Assembly (NCBI GenBank): GCA_018691345.1
Contig: JABGTJ010000037.1
Span: forward strand, 1 to 36,005
DNA from: Methanobacteriota archaeon
GTDB taxonomy: Archaea > Thermoplasmatota > Poseidoniia > Poseidoniales > Poseidoniaceae
Reading direction: 5' to 3'
DNA length: 36,005 bases
Numbering within the stretch: position 1 is the stretch's first letter; every line of letters starts with the position of its first letter. Under the pieces are notes generated by a model that was not told the DNA's origin, did no database searches, and was given only the letters and a program-made list of their open reading frames with translations. Shown here piece after piece: positions 15,964-23,884 of the stretch. The position numbers were made by a program, and so were the translations under genes.

Positions 15964-15974
15964 GTTAATATTTA
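15964..15974 (-). promoter_or_regulatory. TATA box for alba
   Basis: TAAATATTAAC on the minus strand is centred about 41 bp before the alba ATG. It predicts transcription start near 15945 and a short leader carrying the GGGGAG ribosome site. Confidence 0.5.
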
Positions 15975-15992
15975 GGGACGGATTGATGTGCT

Positions 15993-15998
15993 AAAAAA
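15993..15998 (-). terminator. Oligo-U tract after tRNA-Gly
   Basis: Six consecutive T residues on the minus strand follow the tRNA-Gly(GCC) 3' end by about 40 nt, with a shorter TTTT run (16016-16019) nearer the tRNA. Archaeal termination commonly occurs at such U-tracts, here just before the alba promoter. Confidence 0.4.
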
Positions 15999-16036
15999 GG
16001 TCATTTTCACCATGCAAAAGGGGTGCTGCGTTGCAA

Positions 16037-16111
16037 TGGTGCGAGCGCCGGGATTTGAACCCGGGTTCAAGCGTTGGCAACGCTCGGTGATAACCGCTAC
16101 ACTACGCTCGC
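16037..16111 (-). tRNA. tRNA-Gly (anticodon GCC), CCA encoded
   Basis: The 72-nt body at 16040-16111 folds fully: acceptor GCGAGCG/CGCTCGC, D-arm with GG in the loop, anticodon stem GAGCG/CGCTT around loop TTGCCAA (anticodon GCC), T-arm CCGGG-TTCAAAT-CCCGG, discriminator A. The next three bases are CCA, so the 3' end is genome-encoded (16037-16039). No intron is present. A TATA-like CGTTTATACC lies about 31 bp upstream of the 5' end, the normal archaeal tRNA promoter position. Confidence 0.95.
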
Positions 16112-16137
16112 AGGGATAATCACCCCAAAGAACGGGG

Positions 16138-16147
16138 GTATAAACGG
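16138..16147 (-). promoter_or_regulatory. TATA box for tRNA-Gly(GCC)
   Basis: CGTTTATACC on the minus strand is centred about 31 bp before the tRNA 5' end. That matches an archaeal promoter with a short 5' leader. Confidence 0.45.
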
Positions 16148-16167
16148 TTGTCGGCTCATCGAAGTGC

Positions 16168-19100
16168 TCAATTAAATCCGAAACGGTCTTGCCCGTCTTT
16201 GTTTTCAGGTCGGTTTCGTATGGTGATGAAGATGACAGCAACTCCACCGATTGCACAGACGACCAATAGTCCGATGAGTACACCAGTGGACATGATGGAG
16301 CCTTCAACGCCGGGGAGAATCCCATCCTCTTCAGTGAGTTGTACTGCTAAGGACTCGGTTGGACTGACTTTTCCAAACGCATCGGATGCCTGGATAAGGA
16401 CTTCATGGGTTCCCAATGGGATGCTGTTTCGAACCTGCATTTGGACCGAGTAGATGCCATCGCCTGCGACGGCATCGCCGTTGGTTCCATCATCGTACAT
16501 TGTTTGCCAAGTGTCTTGAGAGGTGAATGGAGTAAACACACCAAGGTTTGCTTGCGCCACGAGCACGCCGTCGTAGTCGCTGATTGGGACTTCCAGGACG
16601 ACGGTTCGACTTTGTTCCTCTCGAATCACTGAGAGAACGCCTGGATTGCCGACGGTTGGAGGCGTGTTGAGGACATCAATACTGATGTCCATCATGACAA
16701 GGTCCGATACATGGTGCGGACCATAAATGGCCTGTAGTGTAGCGTTCATGCCATCGGCGTGCCAAAGAGTAGTGAACGTTCGTTGCCCTAAATTGTCTGT
16801 GAGCACAAAGGTGAGCGACTGTTGGCCGGGGACAGTTGATTCAGGTACGGTGAAATTACCAGCCCATACGCCGTTCGAGTTCGTGAGAGAAATCAGTTCC
16901 CCGCCGAGTTCTCTCAGATCAATTTCGACGCTGGAAACGCCGTGTCCATCGTAGGCTTGTGCGTTGACAATCATGACCGTTCCTCGAGGACCTTTGTTCG
17001 GTAAAATCTCAAGTGCGTGCAATCTTGGACCTTGATTGATGATTTCGAGTTCCCCAGAGCCAATGGTGGTAAGGCCCCAAGCATCGGTAGCAGTAACGTT
17101 AAGCGATACATTGCCGACTTCCAAGCCTTGTACGAGTATCCGTGTAGAAAATCGATTGTCTCCTACGGTTGTGTCTCCATCAAGTCCTCGGTCGTTGAGG
17201 ACGGTGACTTCCCCACCGATTGGAGAAAGATCGACGGTGACCGATTCGACGTTAAACTCAGCATCGCTGATGTGGGCAACAAGAGTTCCTGTGCTTCCAC
17301 CTTCACCGTACATGACCCCTTCAGCGACGTACAGTTCAACAAGGCTTGGAGCACTGTTGTTTTCTGCGGTGACAATGGATGGAGAAACGATACGCTCGAC
17401 GACCTGTGATTCTGAAAAGTTTGCAGATTCATTGCCTTCACCGTATGGAAGTTCCAAAACTCGATTTACACTTGAGAGCAAGCCCATGAGTGGGCCTTGG
17501 TCGACGATTGATCCGGAGGCAGTCCCCACGTTTTCATACGACCCAACCCAGTTCACAACATGCAGGTTGAATCCGTCACGAGGGTCGTTACCTGTTGATT
17601 CTGCAGTAATGATGAGGGTGAGTCCATCTTGGTCAGCAAGACGCACGGTATCTCCAGGAATCAGAGGTATTGGCATCAATCCCGTTTCGCGAGAAATAGT
17701 GATGTTGCCAAGAAGGTCTTCGGTTTCAGGTTGAGTCGCATTGACCTGCATCGGGCTGTTCTCCGGTCGTTCATCGCCGCTTGAGGGGTCAGCGCCTGTT
17801 TCGACCCAGACCAACCGAACAGTTCTGTTCTCCCAATTGGATTGAACGACTTGGTAGTCCCACGATTCGTTGTGGGTTGCACCAACGCCTTGGTCATCGA
17901 AGAAGTTTCCACCGTTAATGCCGGTGATGTTGAACCACGTGTCTTGATGAATCACATTGACAAGGAACTCGACTTGTGAAGAATTGGCTTGCATTCCAGT
18001 CTCTTCAATCGTTCGAACGATTCCAAAGGTACCTTGTGCATCACCGGTAATGGTTCCATCCATGTGCAAGTCGTCGATGACGGTTAGCCCGTCTTCGGTT
18101 AACACATGGAAATCGTGAATGGTACCGTTGATCATGATACTGGCATTGTCATCTTCATCGTTCAGGCCAAATGTGCCTTGGCCGGTCAGTTCATTTTTCT
18201 CTGCAGTTCGCACGCCTTCTTCCCATCTTTCCAAAACAGTAAGTCCATCGAGTGAAATGTCCATGGCAAAATCATCTTCAGTTAATCGCATGTCTGCGAG
18301 GGCTTCAAATTGCGTATGCTGGAGCTTTCGTTCACCGTTCTCATCCCAAGTTTCAAGGAAAAAAACACTGATTTCACCAGTGACGTTGAGCGTTTCACTG
18401 CCCTCTTCATCTGCGTCAGTAATGTCCAAGTCTCCAGTTGCTTCAATTCGTAACCGTTCTGAGATGTCACCGTCAATCATCGAACGGTTGAACCAGCCTT
18501 CGGATACATTGGCAGTGATTTCGCTCATCGATGTACCATCGAATGTGACCAGGTGAAGTAAACCGCTTCCCCTGGCGTCAAACACTTGAGAGGTCAAGAC
18601 ACCCGATTGGACCGTTTCGTTCTTCCAAATTGAATCGAGGTTGAGCGTGAGGTTGGTCGAACTGTCTTCTGTGTTCTCCAAAGTGGTGAGGGTGCCGTTA
18701 CCTAATTCCCACGAATTGAGGACAACCCCTTCTCGCATTTGCCAACCTTGTCCGTTGAACGCTAAAGAAAAGCCCTGTTCGCCGTCTTCGGTCATGTACG
18801 TCTGGTCAAGGTCCCAAGAGGTCTTCAACAGAACTTCATGGTCTGCCATTGGTTGATTCCATGTGCCAACGGTGAACGAACGAACGGTTTCAAGCGGTTC
18901 GGTCAGCGCCGTTCCATCCCATGAGAGGATGCTGACGGTAACGGTCACTTCATCGCCCCAAGACAAGGTCGAATTGGTAACAGCACGAGCAATACGCTTC
19001 TCATCGACTGAAGACCACGAAATGAACACTTCGTTTGCCAGTACTTCACCGTCGTGAAGATGCGTAATGTCAACTTCAATCTGGTACGAGCCGTTATCGG

Positions 19101-19281
19101 CAAAAGTGACCGTGTACGCATGTTCATTGAGGCCGTTATCACCCTTTATCCACGAGGTGTTGATGGTCGGGGGCGTAGGTTGTCCTTCTGCTGTCGCAGT
19201 GTAGACCAACGGCAAGAGCATCATCGTGAACAACATGATGGCGAGCGCAGGTTTTCGCATGCTCATGGTGAGTTGTCGCAT
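16168..19281 (-). CDS. Large membrane-anchored surface glycoprotein
   Basis: A 1,037-residue predicted cell-surface protein. It has an N-terminal signal peptide (about 1-31, ending TATA/EGQ), a roughly 960-residue beta-rich ectodomain with many Asn-x-Ser/Thr sequons, one C-terminal helix (about 1000-1022: STGVLIGLLVVCAIGGVAVIF) and a short charged tail. The C-terminal third contains two copies of a short acidic motif, LDGDTTVGDNRFS and TNGDAVAGDGIYS, at the ends of Ig-like domains; this GDxxxGDxxYS signature is common in Ca-binding extracellular beta domains. No catalytic motif is visible. Adhesion, S-layer or substrate binding is possible. A GAGGAG lies three bases before the ATG; ATGs at residues 6 and 8 are alternatives. 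It begins 51 bp after dys and could share that transcript. Confidence 0.8.
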   Translation of the reverse strand: MRQLTMSMRKPALAIMLFTMMLLPLVYTATAEGQPTPPTINTSWIKGDNGLNEHAYTVTFADNGSYQIEVDITHLHDGEVLANEVFISWSSVDEKRIARAVTNSTLSWGDEVTVTVSILSWDGTALTEPLETVRSFTVGTWNQPMADHEVLLKTSWDLDQTYMTEDGEQGFSLAFNGQGWQMREGVVLNSWELGNGTLTTLENTEDSSTNLTLNLDSIWKNETVQSGVLTSQVFDARGSGLLHLVTFDGTSMSEITANVSEGWFNRSMIDGDISERLRIEATGDLDITDADEEGSETLNVTGEISVFFLETWDENGERKLQHTQFEALADMRLTEDDFAMDISLDGLTVLERWEEGVRTAEKNELTGQGTFGLNDEDDNASIMINGTIHDFHVLTEDGLTVIDDLHMDGTITGDAQGTFGIVRTIEETGMQANSSQVEFLVNVIHQDTWFNITGINGGNFFDDQGVGATHNESWDYQVVQSNWENRTVRLVWVETGADPSSGDERPENSPMQVNATQPETEDLLGNITISRETGLMPIPLIPGDTVRLADQDGLTLIITAESTGNDPRDGFNLHVVNWVGSYENVGTASGSIVDQGPLMGLLSSVNRVLELPYGEGNESANFSESQVVERIVSPSIVTAENNSAPSLVELYVAEGVMYGEGGSTGTLVAHISDAEFNVESVTVDLSPIGGEVTVLNDRGLDGDTTVGDNRFSTRILVQGLEVGNVSLNVTATDAWGLTTIGSGELEIINQGPRLHALEILPNKGPRGTVMIVNAQAYDGHGVSSVEIDLRELGGELISLTNSNGVWAGNFTVPESTVPGQQSLTFVLTDNLGQRTFTTLWHADGMNATLQAIYGPHHVSDLVMMDISIDVLNTPPTVGNPGVLSVIREEQSRTVVLEVPISDYDGVLVAQANLGVFTPFTSQDTWQTMYDDGTNGDAVAGDGIYSVQMQVRNSIPLGTHEVLIQASDAFGKVSPTESLAVQLTEEDGILPGVEGSIMSTGVLIGLLVVCAIGGVAVIFITIRNRPENKDGQDRFGFN

Positions 19282-19332
19282 CTACTCCTCTTCAAGACTT
19301 GCGCCTCCATGCATTCGAACCGGTCAATCGCG

Positions 19333-20289
19333 TCACAGGTTGAGGACGTATCCGAACAGCAACGGTGCAACAATCGTAGCGTCGCTTTCGATCATGAATT
19401 TCGGTGTTTCAATCGAGAGTTTACCCCACGTGATTTTTTCATTCGGTGGCGCTCCAGAATAGCCTCCGTACGATGCACTCGATTCGCTGATTTGACAGAA
19501 CCAAGACCAGAGTGGAACATCACGTTCCAAGTCTTGATGCAACAAAGGGACGACACATATTGGGAAATCTCCAGCGATTCCTCCGCCTATTTGTACAAAG
19601 GCCAGCGGATGTTGCATGCTTTCATACCATTGCGTTAGTTGAATCATGTATTCTATTCCACTTTTGATGGTTGACGGTTTGACCTTGCCTTCGACGCAAC
19701 GGGCAGCAAAAATATTGCCGAGGGTCGAATCTTCCCATCCCGGGACAAACAGCGGTAGTTCGATTTGTGCAGCAGCGAGGAGCCATGAATTCTCAGGGGC
19801 CGCTTCGTATTCGTCGTTCAATACGCCTTTTGACAGAAGTTCATAGAAAAACTCGTGCGGCAATTTGGATTCACCTGCTGAATCTGCTTGCTGCCAACTG
19901 GAGAGGATGTGATGCTCAATCTTACGGAATGCTTCTTCTTCAGGAATGCACGTGTCCGTGACTCGGTTGAGTTTATTTTTCAGCAGGGCCGCATCATCCT
20001 CAGCGGACAAGTCACGCCAATTTTGGATACGAACATAGGAGTCGTGAGCTACCAAATTGAATACATCTTCCTCCAAGTTTGCTCCAGTACACGATATTCC
20101 TGCAATGTGGCCGGCACGAATCATTGGAGCGAGGATGCGTCCAAGTTCGGCTGTACTCATGGCGCCTGCCAAAGTGAGGAACATCTTTCCGCCGTTGCCC
20201 AGGAACTCCGTCAACGAAGCAGCAGCAGAGGCTAATTCACCTGCGTTGAAGTGTCGATAATGCTCGTTAACAAAGTTTCGAACCGACAT
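19333..20289 (-). CDS. dys: Deoxyhypusine synthase-family protein, bacterial-like subtype
   Basis: About 318 residues from ATG 20289. The deoxyhypusine synthase fold transfers an aminobutyl group, typically from spermidine to a lysine of aIF5A, with NAD. Seen are LTLAGAMSTAELG, CTGANLEEDVFNLVA, VPGWEDSTLGNIF, QIGGGIAGDF, YGGYSGAPPNEKITWGKL with the expected imine-forming Lys290, and SDATIVAPLLFGY. From memory, TGANLEED and YSGAPPNEKITWGKL match the 'DHS-like' group found mostly in bacteria rather than the TGGGIEED form of eukaryotic and most archaeal enzymes. It could be the cell's only DHS or a related aminobutyl transferase. ATG 20304 overlaps speD; ATG 20289, one base after the speD stop and preceded by AAGGTG, is the better start. 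Third gene of speB-speD-dys. Confidence 0.88.
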   Translation of the reverse strand: MSVRNFVNEHYRHFNAGELASAAASLTEFLGNGGKMFLTLAGAMSTAELGRILAPMIRAGHIAGISCTGANLEEDVFNLVAHDSYVRIQNWRDLSAEDDAALLKNKLNRVTDTCIPEEEAFRKIEHHILSSWQQADSAGESKLPHEFFYELLSKGVLNDEYEAAPENSWLLAAAQIELPLFVPGWEDSTLGNIFAARCVEGKVKPSTIKSGIEYMIQLTQWYESMQHPLAFVQIGGGIAGDFPICVVPLLHQDLERDVPLWSWFCQISESSASYGGYSGAPPNEKITWGKLSIETPKFMIESDATIVAPLLFGYVLNL

Positions 20290-20290
20290 C

Positions 20291-20680
20291 TCATTCACCT
20301 TCATGCAGGAACCGTTCTTGGTGTTGCCGTTGTTTCAAGGAAAGCATAGGCATGCACTCCATCAGCCGTTGATGAATTATGTCTGCAAGTTCGTTTGGGT
20401 TTGATCCTCCACAGGTAAAACAATCCAATGCCAACCAACCTTTTTCTGAGTAGCAGTGAGCCGATACATGGCTTTCATCGAGCAGGACAACTGCAGCAAA
20501 ACCGGGAGGAGATACCGAGCCATCGAATTGCTCGACGTGTGAGTGAACGTTGCGAATCTTACATTCCTCAACGGCTTGTTCCATGAGAGTCAGCATCCAT
20601 GCTCCGTCGTCTTCTTGTTGCGGGACATATCCTGTATAATCGAGGAATACATGGGCCCCATGTGCTTCGAATTGATCCAT
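20291..20680 (-). CDS. speD: S-adenosylmethionine decarboxylase proenzyme (SpeD class)
   Basis: A 129-residue pyruvoyl enzyme of the short prokaryotic type. Self-cleavage would occur between Glu69 and Ser70 (LLDESHVSAH), turning Ser70 into the pyruvoyl group. His75 and Cys90 (CFTCG) fall exactly 5 and 20 residues after the cleavage serine, as in the Thermotoga enzyme (Ser63, His68, Cys83). It makes decarboxylated AdoMet for spermidine synthesis. In Crenarchaeota, close relatives became arginine decarboxylases; since no arginine decarboxylase is visible here, that activity cannot be excluded. GGAGGTGA four bases before the ATG is a near-perfect ribosome site. It sits 23 bp after speB and one base before dys. 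Confidence 0.93.
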   Translation of the reverse strand: MDQFEAHGAHVFLDYTGYVPQQEDDGAWMLTLMEQAVEECKIRNVHSHVEQFDGSVSPPGFAAVVLLDESHVSAHCYSEKGWLALDCFTCGGSNPNELADIIHQRLMECMPMLSLKQRQHQERFLHEGE

Positions 20681-20703
20681 ACATTCACCTCCGTATTGCT
20701 TGT

Positions 20704-21873
20704 CTAGGCGCCTTGAGCGTTTCCAATCTTTTCGACAAAAAAGCCGGAAGGTTCAGCATCACGGTTTTTCCCTGCTTGTTCTGCGAGTGCGACCCATCTG
20801 CCTTCTTGCCGAGCTTTAATGTGCGAAACGATGGCTTTGGTTGCCAACATCGCAGCGGTAAATTCAGTGATTGGCGAGCCTTCTTGTGCGACAATTTCAT
20901 TGATGTCAGCACTGATAATAACGGCGTTTGGAGCGTTGAACACGGCTCGAATTGTTTCGATGGCCTGCCAGTAGGATAAACCGCCCGGAACAGGAGTCCC
21001 GGTCGCAGGAACCAAACTGCCGTCCAGGCCATCGATGTCCACCGTGAGGTGGACCGGTCCTGAAAGCGATGATAGTTCTGACAGCCATGCTTTCCAAGAT
21101 GCTTGTCCATGCGTTGGAGATTGCGTTTCACGTGCAAAGAACGTGGTGATGCGCTCGTCGTTTTCGATAATCTCCGCTTCTTCTTTTGAATACGCTCGGA
21201 TACCAACTTGCAACAAACGACCCACACCGAGGTCTAAACTGCGACCTGCAGCGCATGCATGCGAGTATGCTTCGCCATCCAATTCTGGTCGAAGGTCGGC
21301 GTGTGCATCGATTTGAACAACGGTTAATCGGCTAAGGTCTCCACCAATCAAAGGATGCTGTCGAGCGGCATGAACCAGCGGTGGTAAAATGCCATGTTCG
21401 CCTCCCAGAACAACTGGAAAGCAGTCACCTCTGAACCATGGCCGTAGGTATGAACTGATGTTATCGAGTTGTTCGGCAAGGCTTCCTCCTTCGCCGTTCC
21501 ATTCTGGCGCAGTGTACAAATGAACGAATGCAGGTAGGTCAACGCCGAGTTCAGCATCGAACAATTCGACGTGACCACTCGAGGCAATGCATGCGGCAGG
21601 GCCTTGTGCAGTACCTTGGCCATACGAAGTCGTGAGCTCATACGGAAGAGGTAGTACGACAACGTCTACATCTTCGCCCGTTTCGGGCAACCCGAGGAAA
21701 TTACCCTCGAAATAGTCTTCGACCACAACCCCGCCCTTGCGCATATGTTCTTGAACTTGTTGTTTGATTTGGTTTAAGTCAAGTCGCCGACTGGACTGGT
21801 TGTTCGGGGGCATAGCGGCCTCCGGATATCCGGCGTTGGAGTGGCCAAAATTACTGATTTTTCCTTCTTTCAT
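20704..21873 (-). CDS. speB: Agmatinase-family ureohydrolase
   Basis: A 389-residue arginase/agmatinase-fold enzyme with the complete dimanganese ligand set: His160 (GGEHG), Asp189, His191 and Asp193 (QIDAHADLR), and Asp279 and Asp281 (VDIDGLDGS). It probably releases urea from agmatine, aminopropylagmatine or an agmatinylated protein. About 50 extra N-terminal residues precede the usual start of similarity, and the C-terminus has an unusual tail after EGRWVAL. It is first of the operon speB-speD-dys. A TATA element (21911-21920) lies about 43 bp upstream. In haloarchaea an agmatinase-like gene is linked with deoxyhypusine synthase, where agmatine has been proposed as the hypusine donor; the same gene pair is seen here. 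Confidence 0.92.
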   Translation of the reverse strand: MKEGKISNFGHSNAGYPEAAMPPNNQSSRRLDLNQIKQQVQEHMRKGGVVVEDYFEGNFLGLPETGEDVDVVVLPLPYELTTSYGQGTAQGPAACIASSGHVELFDAELGVDLPAFVHLYTAPEWNGEGGSLAEQLDNISSYLRPWFRGDCFPVVLGGEHGILPPLVHAARQHPLIGGDLSRLTVVQIDAHADLRPELDGEAYSHACAAGRSLDLGVGRLLQVGIRAYSKEEAEIIENDERITTFFARETQSPTHGQASWKAWLSELSSLSGPVHLTVDIDGLDGSLVPATGTPVPGGLSYWQAIETIRAVFNAPNAVIISADINEIVAQEGSPITEFTAAMLATKAIVSHIKARQEGRWVALAEQAGKNRDAEPSGFFVEKIGNAQGA

Positions 21874-21910
21874 GAAAAAACAGCGATGGGTCTATATGGG
21901 TTGGATGACA

Positions 21911-21920
21911 ATAAAATATA
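21911..21920. promoter_or_regulatory. Shared AT-rich TATA element, speB operon and divergent gene
   Basis: ATAAAATATA lies midway in the 87-bp divergent spacer. It is about 43 bp before ATG 21873 on minus (read TATATTTTAT) and about 45 bp before ATG 21961 on plus. Both distances suit a TATA box with a leader of roughly 15-20 nt. This is the second bidirectional arrangement in the window. Confidence 0.5.
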
Positions 21921-21960
21921 CTGTCTGCGAAGGAACTGAGCGGCGACGGGGGAATAAAAA

Positions 21961-22386
21961 ATGACAATGACATTATCAGAACTCACACGAGCGATTCAAC
22001 AACACATCGATTTGGATATGGATTCAGAGGTTGCTCAAGGCATGGCAGAACACGCTCTTGGATTCTTTGGATTTTACAACCGAATCATCGATAACGCTCT
22101 GGAGCCTACCGACCGTAACCTGTTTTACATGTTCCAAGACTACGACCTTCTCACCACTGAATCCGAAGAAACAACGCTTTGGGATGGACGAGAGTGGAGG
22201 ATTCACTACTGGAAGTTCAAGCCGGACTTGCGAGAGCGAGTCGAGGCCTACATGCAACGTAACCTTGAACCAGAGGACATCGATCCGTTTGCAGATATCT
22301 ACGGTGGAAAGACCGATATCAATTCCATTTGGACCCGTGAGTCCGAGAAAGTAACCAACCCAAATGCTTTCACCAGTGACTGGTGA
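21961..22386 (+). CDS. Small conserved archaeal protein (possibly DUF6015-like)
   Basis: A 141-residue soluble protein with no signal peptide or membrane helix. The N-terminal 50 residues look helical (LTRAIQQHIDLDMDSEVAQG). They are followed by FGFYNRIIDNALEPTDRNLF and TTESEETTLWDGREWRIHYW, and the C-terminal region is acidic. I recall similar LLTTEREET and DGREWRIHYW strings in a euryarchaeal family labelled DUF6015, but cannot confirm it. The layout, a helical bundle followed by a two-strand wing (EETTLWDGREWRIHYWKF), resembles a winged-helix protein; that is inference. The divergent promoter with speB might mean linked control. Confidence 0.7.
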   Translation: MTMTLSELTRAIQQHIDLDMDSEVAQGMAEHALGFFGFYNRIIDNALEPTDRNLFYMFQDYDLLTTESEETTLWDGREWRIHYWKFKPDLRERVEAYMQRNLEPEDIDPFADIYGGKTDINSIWTRESEKVTNPNAFTSDW

Positions 22387-22429
22387 AGGTACCCGTTAGG
22401 CAAGCGTTTTTGATGTTTAGTCGGTAGGG

Positions 22430-23806
22430 ATGTCCATGAGAGTTGCTGTAGGATTGGTCCTGTGCTTGTTGCTGGCGAGTTTTCCAGTCGCATCCGCTCA
22501 ACCAGACTCGAATGAAGATGAGGCGTGGCCTGGAGACCCCATCGACAGCCACGTCCACATGACTTGGGCTGCATTGACGCTCGAAGTGAACGGCTGGGCG
22601 GATGATTATCCCGAAATTGTTGATTTGACCAGCGTTGGTGAGTCTGAATTGGGCAAGACCTTGTGGGTCGTTCGGTTGTCTGATTGGTCTATGGATACCA
22701 AAGCGAACGGTAGCGCAAAAGAAATTGTTTACATTGACGGCGGTCACCACGGTAACGAATACTTGGGGACTGCATTAGCTTGGTTGTCTGCAAAGTGGTA
22801 CATTCAAGGATGGGCTGAGGGCAATCAAGAAGCAATCGATGTATTACAAAACACGGAAGTTCATATCTTGATTATGTTGAATCCAGACGGAAACGACATT
22901 GATACCCGGTGGAACATCAATCAAGTCGACCTGAACAGAAATTACGATCACTACTGGAATACATGTCCAACAACGCAGCCGGGAAGCAGTGCATTTAGCG
23001 AATCTGAAACCGCAGCGAATTCGAATTACATGAACACGGAAGTCCCGAATGCCGATTTGTACGTGACCATGCACACAGGCGTTTGGATTATGCTCTATCC
23101 ATGGGGCAAATGGCCCGAACAACCTTCGGACTGGGAATTGTACCACCAAATTCGAGAGGATGTGAACGACGACATCTCCAGCATCCCAATTCAAAACGCC
23201 AACCAAGGTTTGTATCCAAATTGCGGAACCAGCAGAGATTACGGTTACGGTGTCATGGGTTATCCTACATTCACATTCGAAACCGATGACGAACAATTTG
23301 TCCCGGGTTCATTTGAGAATCTTAACGACCGGTTGGGAGAAGAAATGGACGTTATGAGGTATTTGATTTCGAACGTGTGGTATTGGCGCGCAAGATTAGA
23401 TGTTCAGTCTCTTGAAATCTCGGACGATGAAATCTCAATCGATGTTGCCAATCAAGGTCAAGCATCTTCATCCAATACCACTTTGCGGTATGTGGACACG
23501 GATGGTAATTCATTGTGGGAATCGAATTCTTTCGCTGTGAATGCAACCAATTCTTCAATAATCTCTCTTGACGCAAGGAATCTATCGTTGACCACTGATG
23601 GATCATGGGAATTATACTACCAAATTCGAGTCGTGGACTCTGCTCGTTGGGTATCTGAGCCAATAAACTCCTCCGTACTTGTTATGGTCGAAAACGAAGA
23701 ATCGAACTTCCTCATCGGATACGGTCTTTTCAATCCGGTAACGTTGATTGCTGGATTCGCTGCAATTGCGGCCTTTGTTCAGCGTGAAGAGTCGGATGAA
23801 GAGTAA
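22430..23806 (+). CDS. Secreted M14-family zinc carboxypeptidase
   Basis: A 458-residue exported metallopeptidase. It has a signal peptide (about 1-23, ending ASA/QPD). Zinc ligands are His107 and Glu110 (GGHHGNEYLG) and His215 (TMHTGVW). Substrate Asn-Arg is DLNRNYDHYW (Arg170), and catalytic Glu284 is in FTFETDDE. The catalytic domain covers about 40-320, followed by a roughly 100-residue beta domain with NxS/T sequons (about 333-430) and a C-terminal helix plus acidic tail (LIAGFAAIAAFVQREESDEE), so it is probably tethered outside the membrane. It removes C-terminal residues from peptides, complementing the subtilase outside and the aminopeptidase inside. A TTTTT run 20 bp upstream may end the preceding transcript. 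Confidence 0.92.
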   Translation: MSMRVAVGLVLCLLLASFPVASAQPDSNEDEAWPGDPIDSHVHMTWAALTLEVNGWADDYPEIVDLTSVGESELGKTLWVVRLSDWSMDTKANGSAKEIVYIDGGHHGNEYLGTALAWLSAKWYIQGWAEGNQEAIDVLQNTEVHILIMLNPDGNDIDTRWNINQVDLNRNYDHYWNTCPTTQPGSSAFSESETAANSNYMNTEVPNADLYVTMHTGVWIMLYPWGKWPEQPSDWELYHQIREDVNDDISSIPIQNANQGLYPNCGTSRDYGYGVMGYPTFTFETDDEQFVPGSFENLNDRLGEEMDVMRYLISNVWYWRARLDVQSLEISDDEISIDVANQGQASSSNTTLRYVDTDGNSLWESNSFAVNATNSSIISLDARNLSLTTDGSWELYYQIRVVDSARWVSEPINSSVLVMVENEESNFLIGYGLFNPVTLIAGFAAIAAFVQREESDEE

Positions 23807-23884
23807 CACTTTTCGCCATCTTATCCTGAAAGCCGAGCGCGAGGTTTCAAGTGCTTCAAGTCCTTGGTCGGTATAGGTGAACCC

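Noticed and set aside
17036..17734. 232-codon plus-strand frame opposite the surface glycoprotein
   Set aside because: It is a Ser/Thr/Pro-rich antisense shadow of a gene with a clear signal peptide and anchor.
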